DNA of 64,000 bases from Holophagaceae bacterium (GTDB lineage Bacteria; Acidobacteriota; Holophagae; Holophagales; Holophagaceae): assembly GCA_025353305.1 (NCBI GenBank), contig JANXQX010000013.1, forward strand, positions 34,259 through 98,258, given 5' to 3'. The notes under the pieces were generated by a model, which saw only the letters and a program-made list of their open reading frames with translations, searched no databases and was not told where the DNA came from. Below are positions 1 to 7,874 of this stretch, one piece after another. Position numbers and translations under genes: made by a program. How positions within the stretch are numbered: the first letter of the stretch is position 1; every line of letters starts with the position of its first letter.

Positions 1-78
1 CTGAAGAAAACGCACCACCAGCCAACCTCCGAAAAGGGTGGCCAGGGATGCCAGGAGTGCCTGAATCGCGAGGGACAT
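1..78 (-). CDS. Membrane protein, N-terminal fragment (runs off left edge)
   Basis: Only the first 26 codons lie in the window. An ATG on the minus strand opens a frame that stays open to the edge and encodes an almost wholly hydrophobic stretch (starting MSLAIQALLASLATL), which reads as a first membrane helix. It sits 25 bases downstream of the RNase E/G stop codon on the same strand, so it could be co-transcribed with it. I see no clear Shine-Dalgarno sequence. The small-residue-rich helix is compatible with a ZIP-type transporter or another polytopic protein, but the fragment is too short to assign a family. Confidence 0.4.
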   Translation of the reverse strand, partial: MSLAIQALLASLATLFGGWLVVRFLQ

Positions 79-103
79 GAGAATGACTATGTCAGGGCTG
101 CGA

Positions 104-2518
104 TTACGCTTTAACTTTCTTCTGCGCTAAGGGCTTGGCCTTGGGCTCTGTCTTGGTGGCCGTTTTCGATTTGGCAGCGGGGGGAGCCTTTGGCGCAGAC
201 TCAGGTTTTTTGGGTTTGACTGCGGTCTTGGGTGCGGTTTCCTTGGTGGTCGCGGCCACACTCTTGGGCGTTACCGGCCTGCTGGTCTTGGCTTTAGGAG
301 CCTTGGCTGATGCCTTGGCGGCAGGGGCGCTCGGCCTCGTTTCAGGCGCGGTTGCAGGCGCAGGAATGAAGACCACAGGTGTCGCAGCGGCGACGGAGGA
401 CGGTTGTTGCACTGTCGCAGGCGCTCCTGATGCCGCAGGCGCTGGAGCGCTCAGACGCTTAGGTCGAGGTGTCGGCAAGAGGAGAGCTGCCACGATCTCC
501 CCCGAGAGAACAGGGGGCTCAAAAACCACGCGATTCTGCGCCTCCGGTGGAACTTGCCCTGGTTTTGCAGATTTCCTGGGTCCCCCCGGTTTCGAAATTG
601 AGGTTTCGGCCCTGGAGGTCTGTGCTGCGGCATCAAGGACGTCTAAGGGGCGTGCTGCATCGTCCTGACCGGCGCCCTCGACTCGTGACGGGGCGGGCGC
701 GGCTTTCGCGGCACCTCCCCTGCCCCGTCGGCGACGGCGGCCTGACTTGGCGGGTACTTCCTCCGTTTCCCCTTCAGTTTCAACTTCTTCGTCTTCGGGT
801 TTGGCGCTTTCGAACAGGGCGCGAAGGCGCTCTCTCTCATCCAGGGCCGCGCGCTGCACATCCCTTCGGTCGTGCTTGAACTCAGGCGGTTTTGGGGAAT
901 TGCGTTTTGAAGCTTCCTTGGCGGCCTTTGGAACGGTTTCGCCAAGCGCCTTGTCAAAGGAGATCGCGCTATCACCGCCCAGGACAACAGTCTCTTCTTC
1001 AGGCTCGAGCATGCGCTCGACATGGGCCTTGGCGGGCTTCTCTTCTGCTTCCTCCTCATGCTGTTCGATCTCGGCGACCATGTCGCCGTAGCCTACTTCA
1101 GCGTCAGCCAGGATCAGTATGTTGGCGCCGAATGTGCCCTCCAGCTCCTGCAATTCACGGCGTTTCTGGTTCAACACCGGGAGGGCGATGACGGGGGCGA
1201 GCTTCACCCGGAGTTCCTTCACATCGCCATGGCTGAGAATCGACTTCATGCGGCGGATGACGGATAGCAGAAGGGCCTCGACGCTCTTCACCTGGCCCGT
1301 ACCCTGACAGTGCGGGCAGGACACGTGGGTGGTCTGATGGATGGAAGGCCGCAGACGCTGGCGGGTCATCACCAGGACGCCAAAGCGATTGATCTTGCCC
1401 ACTTCCATGCGGGCCTTGTCTTCGCGCAGACCCTCTACGAGCTTGTCTTGGACAGCCTTGTTATGGCCCTCCTTCTTCATGTCGATGAAATCAATCACCA
1501 CGAGCCCCGCAAGATCCCGGAGGCGCAACTGGCGCGCGGCTTCTTCCGCGGCTTCCATGTTGGTGCGGAAGGCCATGTCCTCGACGCCTTCACCAGATGT
1601 CTTGCCGCTGTTGACGTCGATAGCCACCAGCGCTTCGGTCTGATCCAGCACCAGGGCGCCGCCGCTCGGCAAGCCGACCCTCCGCGCGTAGATGCGGTCT
1701 ATTTGATCTTCAGTCTGGGATTTGGAGAAAAGGGGCTTGGTTCCAACGTAATGCTTCAGCACATGCGCATGTTGGGGCATGGTGCGCTTGAAGAAATTTT
1801 GCGCCGCGTGAAAGGTCTCCAGATCGTCAATGAGCACTTCTTCCATATCGGCGGAAAAGGCATCCCGCAGCGTACGGGTGACGACGTCGTCCTCCTGCCA
1901 TACAAGACCCGGACCCTGGCGCTGCTTGTAGCGGTTGAGCACTTCCTTGTAGGTGTCTAGAAGGGATTCCAGATCCTTCTGGAAATCCTCTTTGGTGACA
2001 CCCAGCGAGGCGGTGCGCACGATGACGCCCATGTTCTTGGGGATGTCCAATTCGTCGATGAGTTGCTTGAAATACTCGCGTTCCTCGCGGCTTTCAATCT
2101 TCCGGCTGATGCCATTCACTGGATTGCCCGGAGTCAGCACGAGGTAGCGGCCGGGAAGGCTAACCTGGGCGGTCATCATGGCGCCCTTGCTGCCGATCTC
2201 TTCACGAACCGCCTGCACCAGGATCTCCTGGTCGCGGTTCAACAGGTCCTGGATGCGTCCCCGGCGGCCATCCTGGCTCGTCATGTCCCGGGGCAATTCA
2301 CCGAGCGGCAGGAAGCCGTTCTTCTGACCACCATAATGGATGAAGGCCGCCTGAAGGCTTTGATCCGCCCGCATAACTTTTGCCTTGTAGATGTTGCCTT
2401 TGATCTTCTCGTTGTGGATGAACTCCACATCGAAGTCGAGGAGGGTGCCGTCCAGTAGAGTGGCCACACGGATTTCTTCTGGATCCGTGGCGTTGATCAG
2501 CATGGATTTCTTGCTCAA
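104..2518 (-). CDS. rne: Ribonuclease E/G (Rne/Rng family endoribonuclease)
   Basis: Single-strand-specific endoribonuclease for mRNA decay and rRNA/tRNA processing. The 804-residue protein has an N-terminal S1 RNA-binding domain (about residues 30-125). The DNase-I-like catalytic core follows, with the metal-binding aspartates in AIDVNSGK (about 300-306) and VIDFIDM (about 341-347), and then the Zn-link CPHCQGTG (about 401). The last 250 or so residues are a low-complexity Ala/Pro/Lys tail with an RRRRRGRGG patch, as in RNase E scaffolding tails. I chose the TTG start at 2518 because AAGGAG lies seven bases upstream and the S1 homology begins just after. An in-frame ATG at 2674 would add 52 residues with no family likeness. 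The tail favours RNase E over the short RNase G, but the family call is safer than the symbol. Confidence 0.9.
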   Translation of the reverse strand: MSKKSMLINATDPEEIRVATLLDGTLLDFDVEFIHNEKIKGNIYKAKVMRADQSLQAAFIHYGGQKNGFLPLGELPRDMTSQDGRRGRIQDLLNRDQEILVQAVREEIGSKGAMMTAQVSLPGRYLVLTPGNPVNGISRKIESREEREYFKQLIDELDIPKNMGVIVRTASLGVTKEDFQKDLESLLDTYKEVLNRYKQRQGPGLVWQEDDVVTRTLRDAFSADMEEVLIDDLETFHAAQNFFKRTMPQHAHVLKHYVGTKPLFSKSQTEDQIDRIYARRVGLPSGGALVLDQTEALVAIDVNSGKTSGEGVEDMAFRTNMEAAEEAARQLRLRDLAGLVVIDFIDMKKEGHNKAVQDKLVEGLREDKARMEVGKINRFGVLVMTRQRLRPSIHQTTHVSCPHCQGTGQVKSVEALLLSVIRRMKSILSHGDVKELRVKLAPVIALPVLNQKRRELQELEGTFGANILILADAEVGYGDMVAEIEQHEEEAEEKPAKAHVERMLEPEEETVVLGGDSAISFDKALGETVPKAAKEASKRNSPKPPEFKHDRRDVQRAALDERERLRALFESAKPEDEEVETEGETEEVPAKSGRRRRRGRGGAAKAAPAPSRVEGAGQDDAARPLDVLDAAAQTSRAETSISKPGGPRKSAKPGQVPPEAQNRVVFEPPVLSGEIVAALLLPTPRPKRLSAPAPAASGAPATVQQPSSVAAATPVVFIPAPATAPETRPSAPAAKASAKAPKAKTSRPVTPKSVAATTKETAPKTAVKPKKPESAPKAPPAAKSKTATKTEPKAKPLAQKKVKA

Positions 2519-2853
2519 ATGAGTTCTCCTTGGAGGCCCGGCCCAAGGCGGATGCACCGCAACTTTGGGACCTCGCCCTGGATTGGATAAAGATTGTGTT
2601 GGGGATGGGAGGAAGCGGTTCTGAAAATCCTGATCAGCCATTTGGCACCGATCTGGAAGGGCTTTCAGAAACACCTGAAAGGACTAGGCGATGAAGCCTG
2701 AGAATTGGGGGCCGCCCGAGATGACGCGGTAATCCGGTATCGCCGGTGGCTTGATCTGATTCTCGCAGCAGAATGAAGTCAAAGTCCACTTTCTAAGCCA
2801 GACCATAGACGGGGCCTGGGTTTCCGGGCCATGATTGCAGCGGAGATCCATCC
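2519..2853. other. Intergenic region between divergent rne and WYL gene
   Basis: About 335 bases separate the TTG start of rne from the ATG of the divergent WYL gene. It must hold promoters for both directions and the rne leader, but I found no convincing -35/-10 pair. The minus-strand frame of rne stays open to 2674, so part of it could be read as an N-terminal extension. RNase E genes in other bacteria often have long, self-regulated leaders; nothing specific to that is visible here. Confidence 0.5.
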
Positions 2854-3960
2854 ATGGCCCCTGTTAAGAAGACACCAGCCCCTGAGACAAAAGCCAAGGC
2901 CGTCCCTGCGAAGGCCTTGGTAAAACCTGATGTGACAGGCCCGACGAAGGCCCCTGGACCCCTCAAGAAGGGCTCGCCAAAACCTAAAGCCGATGTGGCG
3001 AATTCCCCATCGGGGCCGTTAAAAGCCAAGCCCGCAGTGGGGAAGATCGCCCAGATCGAGCCGAAGAAAAAGAGGCCGGAACAAAAGAAAGCCACCACAA
3101 AGCCCGTGGCCGAAAAACCGGAAGCAAAACAGAAAATTACCCCGGAATCCACTATCATGGCCACGGTTGTTGCGCCCAGCGCCGCACTGCCCAAAGCACC
3201 GGCAGCCCCGGCGCACGTGCCTGGGCCTGTCGCGAAAGCATCCAGCCTTTCACCGGGGCATATGGAGGCTGTCCTGCAAGCCGCGAAGGAAGGCAAAGCC
3301 ATCGAGTTGATCTTCAGGGATGCCGAAGCGGATCCACCGCGCACTTTCGAGCCGCGCCAACTCATCTTCGATACGCTCACGCAGGCCTGGTTCGTATGGG
3401 GCTGGGATCGGCGATACAACGCCGAACGCCATCACCGATTGGATCAGATGGCCGAGATCAACCTGGTGGACGGTCCGGGGCGCTCTGCCCAAGGCCCCTA
3501 CAAAGAAGGCACCCCGGCCAATCTTATCGGTGGTTGGTTGGGTGGTGAACCCATTCGGGTGAAGGCAATCATGCAGAAGCAGTGGATCTTTGCTGTGAAG
3601 CAGGCGCCTCCTGCCTTTCCCGATTTCAAAATCGAGGATGGCGAGGACGGCAAGGCCACTGTTTCGTTCGTGGCGACGGATCTTCGCGCCATCGCCCGCT
3701 GGTGCCTGCAATTCGGCGAAGGCCTTCAGGTTCTGGAACCGCAGCGCCTTGTGGACCGCATCAAACAAGTCGGCGTAGCGTGGGCGGGCAAGCCCGTGGC
3801 TGCAGCCCAGGCCCCTGCGCCAAGGCCCGCGCCCCAACCCTCGCCGCGGCCCGAATACAAGCCAGAGCACAAATCCGAACACCGGCGGGAACATGGCAAG
3901 GATCGCGATGAGCTCCCGAAAAAGGGCCCGCGGGTCGAGATCCGTATAGAGAAGCTGTAA
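2854..3960 (+). CDS. WYL-domain protein with histone-H1-like Lys/Pro/Ala N-terminus
   Basis: This 368-residue protein has three parts. Residues 1-130 are low complexity, rich in Lys, Pro and Ala (for example KTPAPETKAKAVPAKAL), like histone H1 tails. Residues about 135-205 resemble a WYL ligand-sensing domain: the pattern AWFVWGWDRRYNAERHHRLD matches the usual strand, W-x-WD and RLD pattern. Residues about 232-310 resemble the WCX C-terminal extension. A basic, Pro-rich tail closes the protein. Most WYL proteins carry an N-terminal winged helix-turn-helix; none is visible here, so DNA contact, if any, would be through the basic tails. A GGAG eight bases before the ATG supports the start. Role unknown; a nucleic-acid-associated sensor is inference. 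Confidence 0.65.
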   Translation: MAPVKKTPAPETKAKAVPAKALVKPDVTGPTKAPGPLKKGSPKPKADVANSPSGPLKAKPAVGKIAQIEPKKKRPEQKKATTKPVAEKPEAKQKITPESTIMATVVAPSAALPKAPAAPAHVPGPVAKASSLSPGHMEAVLQAAKEGKAIELIFRDAEADPPRTFEPRQLIFDTLTQAWFVWGWDRRYNAERHHRLDQMAEINLVDGPGRSAQGPYKEGTPANLIGGWLGGEPIRVKAIMQKQWIFAVKQAPPAFPDFKIEDGEDGKATVSFVATDLRAIARWCLQFGEGLQVLEPQRLVDRIKQVGVAWAGKPVAAAQAPAPRPAPQPSPRPEYKPEHKSEHRREHGKDRDELPKKGPRVEIRIEKL

Positions 3961-4033
3961 GCCAGAGTGACGGCGGCATTGGTCGCAATTACACCGGATT
4001 GGAGTACGAGGAGTATGCCCGCCTCGACGCGGA

Positions 4034-4645
4034 TCAGCGTGCCACGGATAACAAATTCAGCACCGCTTCAGCCATGCGCTGACCGTTGGGTGGCACTTCC
4101 ACGATGCTCCCGAGGAGTTTCTGGGTTCCACCGGGCTGAAGTGCGAAGAGGCAGATGGTGGGTACCTTCTCAATGACCTGGGGCGCGATGCCTTTGGGCC
4201 AGACAGTTGCGTCAATCTTCTTGTCGCGGTACACGCCGAGGTAGTGAATGGTGACGAAGGGGTTGGGGTCCTTCGTGAGAGCCAGCAGATCCGGCAGTTC
4301 AGTCTGGCTGTCGCTGCACCAGGAACCGAATACCACCACCAATGTGCATGGAATCCCAACGGCCTTCCAGCGCGCAGTCCACTCCGCACTGATGTCACGT
4401 TGATTCATCAGGTCGCGATAGACATCCCTGTGCGAAAGGATGGCTTCCCGCGTGGTGGCGCCAAGCAGGACTGTCTCTTGATCCTTGCTGTCACGGGGCA
4501 GACCGCCTTCTTTTCCGGCGGGAAGCAAGTGGGGTTTCAGGGGTTCTTCCTTGATCTGCCCAGCCTGGCCGGTAGCTTCGCGTGTTCGCCCCCCTTGAGT
4601 TGGCGCCGCCAGCAGGGATGCGGAGAGTAGCAAAAGCGGGAGCAT
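4034..4645 (-). CDS. Secreted thioredoxin-like protein
   Basis: This 203-residue protein has a signal peptide (MLPLLLLSASLLAAPT) and a thioredoxin-fold core around VVFGSWCSDSQTELP. The WCSDS motif has a single cysteine where thioredoxins have CxxC, so a classical dithiol exchange is unlikely. Related small proteins with WCxDS sites are found in many Bacteroidota and Acidobacteria. A KVPTICLF segment supplies the cis-proline-like position. The ATG at 4645 is preferred over that at 4660 because AGAGGTG lies just upstream and the signal peptide starts there. It is divergent from the Rrf2 gene; no partner is obvious. Confidence 0.65.
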   Translation of the reverse strand: MLPLLLLSASLLAAPTQGGRTREATGQAGQIKEEPLKPHLLPAGKEGGLPRDSKDQETVLLGATTREAILSHRDVYRDLMNQRDISAEWTARWKAVGIPCTLVVVFGSWCSDSQTELPDLLALTKDPNPFVTIHYLGVYRDKKIDATVWPKGIAPQVIEKVPTICLFALQPGGTQKLLGSIVEVPPNGQRMAEAVLNLLSVAR

Positions 4646-4708
4646 GATCACCTCTGCCATTCAGCATACGGAAGTCGTGAAATCCGCGCCCCGATTGGTT
4701 TTATTAAA

Positions 4709-4737
4709 TTGACGAAAACAGTCAAGAATTCTATATT
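4709..4737 (+). promoter_or_regulatory. Sigma-70-type promoter of the Rrf2 gene
   Basis: TTGACG at 4709-4714 and TATATT at 4732-4737 are separated by 17 bases, which is close to the consensus housekeeping promoter. Transcription would begin near 4744, some 20 bases before the GTG start. The surrounding sequence is notably AT-rich against GC-rich flanks. Confidence 0.75.
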
Positions 4738-4748
4738 CTGATACAGAA
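4736..4748. promoter_or_regulatory. Palindrome over the Rrf2 promoter, possible autoregulatory operator
   Basis: TTCTG-ATA-CAGAA is a perfect 5-bp inverted repeat with a 3-bp centre. It begins inside the -10 box and covers the expected transcription start. Rrf2/IscR-type regulators commonly repress their own promoter from such positions. That this gene's product binds here is inference. Confidence 0.45.
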
Positions 4749-4763
4749 GGAAGGATCTATTCT

Positions 4764-5276
4764 GTGAAGATATCTGCTCGCGGCCGCTATTCCATGCAAG
4801 CCCTGTTTGACCTCGCCCATCACAGCCATGGTGAGCCCGTGCCGCTTCATAAGATCGCCGAACGCCAGAATCTCTCACTGCCCTTCCTGGAACAGATCTT
4901 CCACAAGTTGAAAAAGGCCGGTGTGGTAATGAGCGTGCGCGGCCCCAAGGGTGGCTATGTGCTGACGCGGCCCTGCAGCCACGTCAGCATTGGCGAGATC
5001 CTGCGCCTTACGGATGCCAGCCTGTACGCTGTAGCGAAGAATGATCCTGAGCAGGGCCGCCAGGTGTTGCTGGAAGATGAGCGCATGAGCGAGATGCTCT
5101 GGCGCCATCTGGAGGAGCACATCACCACCTTCCTGGAGAAGGTGAATATCGCCGACCTCTGCACCGAAACCCAAAGCAACACCTGCCCTGTCTGCACCTG
5201 CCCTGAATATGTCCGCGAGGCCCAGACCTCGATGATGAATGGCAAGCAGAAGGGCTGCGCCTCCTTGATGGTCTGA
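4764..5276 (+). CDS. Rrf2-family transcriptional regulator (IscR-like)
   Basis: This 170-residue winged-helix regulator starts with the family's typical MKISARGRYSMQALFDLA and continues with the recognition region LPFLEQIFHKLKKAGVV and the wing VRGPKGGYVLTRP. Cysteines cluster at 133, 141, 144 and 146 (DLCTETQSNTCPVCTC), with others at 71 and 165. IscR and NsrR ligate an Fe-S cluster with three cysteines, so cluster binding is plausible, but the spacing here is not the IscR pattern. The GTG start has AAGGAAGG about nine bases upstream. ttcA, which encodes an Fe-S enzyme, follows after ten bases. Co-transcription suggests the regulator responds to Fe-S or redox state. Confidence 0.85.
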   Translation: MKISARGRYSMQALFDLAHHSHGEPVPLHKIAERQNLSLPFLEQIFHKLKKAGVVMSVRGPKGGYVLTRPCSHVSIGEILRLTDASLYAVAKNDPEQGRQVLLEDERMSEMLWRHLEEHITTFLEKVNIADLCTETQSNTCPVCTCPEYVREAQTSMMNGKQKGCASLMV

Positions 5277-5286
5277 GCCGCCAAGG

Positions 5287-6138
5287 ATGGCCAATCCATG
5301 CGCGCTGCCTTCCCTGGCCAGTCCCCCTGGCAAGGATGATTTTGCTCTGCTGCCGAAACTGGAAAAACGGATTCTTAGGCGCGTGGGCGATGCGATCCAG
5401 ACCTACAATCTGATCGCCGAAGGCGATAACATTTTGGTGGGGCTGAGCGGCGGCAAGGATTCCTGGGCCTTGCTGGAAGCCCTCACCCTGCTTCAAAAGC
5501 GGGCTCCCATCAAGTTCCGGGTCAGTGGCATCACGGTGGATCCAGGCTTCCCGAATTTCGATCCGGACCGGATAGCTGAGGTCTGTGAGCAGCGCGGCAT
5601 CCCCCACCATGTGCTGGGGGCGCCCATTGACGCCCTCATCCGCCAGCGGCCTGATGAAACACCGTGCATCATCTGCTCAAGGCTCAGAAGAGGGGTCCTG
5701 TATTCCTTTGCCAAACAGCATGGCTTCACGAAAATCGCCCTGGGCCACCATCTGGACGATCTGCTGGAAACCTTGCTGCTGAATCTGTTTTTCGGAGGGA
5801 AGCTGGCGACGATGCCCGTTCGGCTCACAAGCGACGACGGCGCCAATACCGTCATCCGCCCACTCGCCACCTGCGAAGAAGTAGACCTGATGAGGTTCGC
5901 CTGGCTCAAGGGCTATCCCATCGTCCCCTGCGGCTGCCCCTTGTGCGCATGCAGTGTGCTGGAGAGCCGCCGCAAACAAGCCAAGGAACTCATCGGGCAA
6001 TTGCAGGAAAGCATTCCCCAGATCAAATACTCCATGCTCAAAGCCATGGGCAATGTGAAGGGCTCTCATCTGCTGGATCTGCAACTCGGAGCCCTCACTG
6101 CTATGGGTCTCGATGAAGCGGTAGAAAATCTCGGCTGA
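5287..6138 (+). CDS. ttcA: tRNA 2-thiocytidine biosynthesis protein TtcA-like PP-loop ATPase
   Basis: TtcA adenylates and thiolates C32 of certain tRNAs using an Fe-S cluster. Here the 283-residue protein has the PP-loop LSGGKDSW (residues 53-60), the first cysteine pair CIICSRLRRG (127-136), the ALGHHLDDLLETLLLNLFFG stretch (151-170) and the later cysteines in CGCPLC (215-220), matching the three-cysteine cluster ligands of TtcA. The C-terminal MLKAMGNVKGSHLLD also fits. The start is uncertain: the ATG at 5287 has AAGG only directly before it, and the first 20 residues are not conserved. It follows the Rrf2 regulator by ten bases and probably shares its promoter. A TtuA-like role on another tRNA position is the main alternative. 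Confidence 0.85.
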   Translation: MANPCALPSLASPPGKDDFALLPKLEKRILRRVGDAIQTYNLIAEGDNILVGLSGGKDSWALLEALTLLQKRAPIKFRVSGITVDPGFPNFDPDRIAEVCEQRGIPHHVLGAPIDALIRQRPDETPCIICSRLRRGVLYSFAKQHGFTKIALGHHLDDLLETLLLNLFFGGKLATMPVRLTSDDGANTVIRPLATCEEVDLMRFAWLKGYPIVPCGCPLCACSVLESRRKQAKELIGQLQESIPQIKYSMLKAMGNVKGSHLLDLQLGALTAMGLDEAVENLG

Positions 6139-6177
6139 TTCGGCGTAAGGTGAATCACCGCCTTTGAGGAGGCCCGC

Positions 6178-6564
6178 ATGAAGGATTTAAGCGCCCGGTG
6201 GATCGCGAAGGCCGAGGCCCACCTGGAAACGGCCACCCGTGAAATGGCGGTGAAGAAGAACGCCAATCCTGACGCGGTGTGCTTGCACGCCCACCTTTGT
6301 GTCGAGAACTATCTGATGGCCCGCTTGCAGGAAGGCGACATTAATTTCCCCACCACGTCCCACTTGGCCGTGCTGCTCTATCTTTGCGCGGACATCGAAC
6401 CCAGCTGGGAATCCCACCGCTCGCACTTGAGCAAGCTCAGCGCCATCAACAGGATCATCCTGGAGCCCGAAGAAAGCGCGACCCCGGCCATGGCCAAGGA
6501 AGCCCTTGAGCATGCGTCAAGATTCCGCGATACAGCCCGAAAAACGCTGGGGCTGAAGGGCTAG
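6178..6564 (+). CDS. HEPN-domain protein
   Basis: This 128-residue helical protein fits the HEPN fold: WIAKAEAHLETATREM at the N-terminus, then HAHLCVENYLMARL, the usual second-helix pattern, and a Lys/Arg-rich C-terminal helix. HEPN proteins are often toxins or RNases with an RxxxxH motif and pair with a nucleotidyltransferase (MNT) antitoxin. Here the RxxxxH motif is not evident and no nucleotidyltransferase gene is next to it. GAGGAGG lies before the ATG. A substrate-binding or non-catalytic HEPN is therefore more likely than an active RNase. Confidence 0.75.
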   Translation: MKDLSARWIAKAEAHLETATREMAVKKNANPDAVCLHAHLCVENYLMARLQEGDINFPTTSHLAVLLYLCADIEPSWESHRSHLSKLSAINRIILEPEESATPAMAKEALEHASRFRDTARKTLGLKG

Positions 6565-6586
6565 AACCACCAAGACTTTGTGGTTC
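6564..6586. terminator. Inverted repeat between convergent HEPN and hemG genes
   Basis: GAACCAC at 6564-6570 and GTGGTTC at 6580-6586 form a 7-bp stem, followed on the plus strand by ATTTT. It lies at the junction of two convergent genes, where a bidirectional terminator is expected. It is also part of a local repeat with units like GTGGTTC/GTGGCTTC that runs into the last codons of hemG. Confidence 0.4.
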
Positions 6587-7874
6587 ATTTTGTGGCTTCG
6601 TGGTTCATCCAGGCCTCAACGCCTTCGATGACATCCCGCACACCCGGCCCAAAGCGGGCGTTGCTGATCCAGTCGATGCCTTTCGGAAGCCCTGCCAGCG
6701 CTGCATTCACGTGGCTGCGGTGGCCCATTTCTGGCCTTGGAATGGCCCGGTCCGCGAGCTCCTCGCGAACCTGGAGGGGTTCCCCGAGCCCGGGCACCCA
6801 GGACCGCAGGATTTTCTGGACGCCGGCGGATTCGGCCAGGGAGGGATCCATTTCGAAAGCACCACCCAGGAAAACCCTCAGCTGCATGAGATCTGCGGGT
6901 GCGCTGTCAGGGTCAATCCACGAAGGCACCAAAGCGCCCAGAAAACCGTGGCCTTCAGGTGGATGCACCAGGAAGCCGAAAGAATCATCCAGGGGTGCCA
7001 GGCGCGTGTGCCGGCTGTGGCGCAGCCGTACCGAAGTATAGGGTATGGCCGCCAGGGCCTCGGCGCTTTGGGGCGCAATGGACCCAAGGAGCAGGGATGC
7101 TTCATAAGCCGGAAGGGCAAGCAGGACGTGATCCACTTCCCGCAACTCGCCGCCACCCCACACCCTCCAGCGTCCGGATTCCAACTGCTCCATGCCTTCG
7201 GCCCGAAGACCCGTCCGGACCCCGGGAAGGCGCTCAGCCAGCCGTTTCGGCAGCATGCCCATGCCGCCCTTCGGAACGACCAGGGAACTGCTGCCACCAC
7301 TTCTCATGCCTTGGAAAAGCGAGCCTTTGGCTTCCCAGGAAAGCAGCTTTGGAAGCGCGTCAACGGAAAGCGATTCCGCGGGTGCCGCGAGAATTCCCGC
7401 CACCATCGCGGGCAACAGGTTTTCCGCCACGCCACGCCCCAGGCGCCGCGCCACGAAGGCTGACAAATTTTCTTCCGGCTCAGGTGCACGAACCGGGATG
7501 AAGGGCTCCATCATCATCCGCAGCTTGGCTGGGAAGGAGAGCAGTTTGGACAGCAGCAGTGCTGCGGGTGCAACAGGAACGGGAATCAACGCTCCGTCCA
7601 TGCCAACCCAACGGGCGCCGTGCCCGGGGCTCCGGACTTCCAGGTCGATCTCTTTGAACAGGCGCTCCACCGCGGAGCCGGGAGCACTGAGCACTCCCTG
7701 CGGGCCGCGCTCGATGTGCCCGGGGCGGCCTTCCGCATCGGGCCAGGGCAGCGTGTGGACCCAGCCTCCAACCGTGTCCTGGGCCTCCCAGAGTTCCGTG
7801 GTTTCGCCGTGCTTTTGCAGGTGCCAGGCCGTCACAAGGCCGCTGACACCACCGCCGAGGATGAGGGTGGTCAT
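6585..7874 (-). CDS. hemG: Protoporphyrinogen oxidase, HemY/PPOX type
   Basis: Oxidises protoporphyrinogen IX to protoporphyrin IX, the step before iron insertion. The 429-residue flavoprotein opens with the dinucleotide-binding motif LILGGGVSGLVTAWHL, followed by the FAD-contacting LWEAQDTVGGWVHT. A C-terminal segment (AALAGLPKGIDWISNARFGPG) resembles the second FAD-binding part of the amine-oxidase superfamily. It is the last gene of the haem operon, and its ATG overlaps the hemH stop by four bases, so translation is coupled. Family members in Gram-positive bacteria act on coproporphyrinogen (CgoX), but the hemN gene upstream argues for the protoporphyrin route. The extreme C-terminal codons are built from the local repeat at 6585-6607. 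Confidence 0.88.
   Translation of the reverse strand: MTTLILGGGVSGLVTAWHLQKHGETTELWEAQDTVGGWVHTLPWPDAEGRPGHIERGPQGVLSAPGSAVERLFKEIDLEVRSPGHGARWVGMDGALIPVPVAPAALLLSKLLSFPAKLRMMMEPFIPVRAPEPEENLSAFVARRLGRGVAENLLPAMVAGILAAPAESLSVDALPKLLSWEAKGSLFQGMRSGGSSSLVVPKGGMGMLPKRLAERLPGVRTGLRAEGMEQLESGRWRVWGGGELREVDHVLLALPAYEASLLLGSIAPQSAEALAAIPYTSVRLRHSRHTRLAPLDDSFGFLVHPPEGHGFLGALVPSWIDPDSAPADLMQLRVFLGGAFEMDPSLAESAGVQKILRSWVPGLGEPLQVREELADRAIPRPEMGHRSHVNAALAGLPKGIDWISNARFGPGVRDVIEGVEAWMNHEATK

Noticed and set aside
6178..6564. HEPN toxin of a toxin-antitoxin pair
   Set aside because: No nucleotidyltransferase partner and no clear RxxxxH site; kept as plain HEPN.
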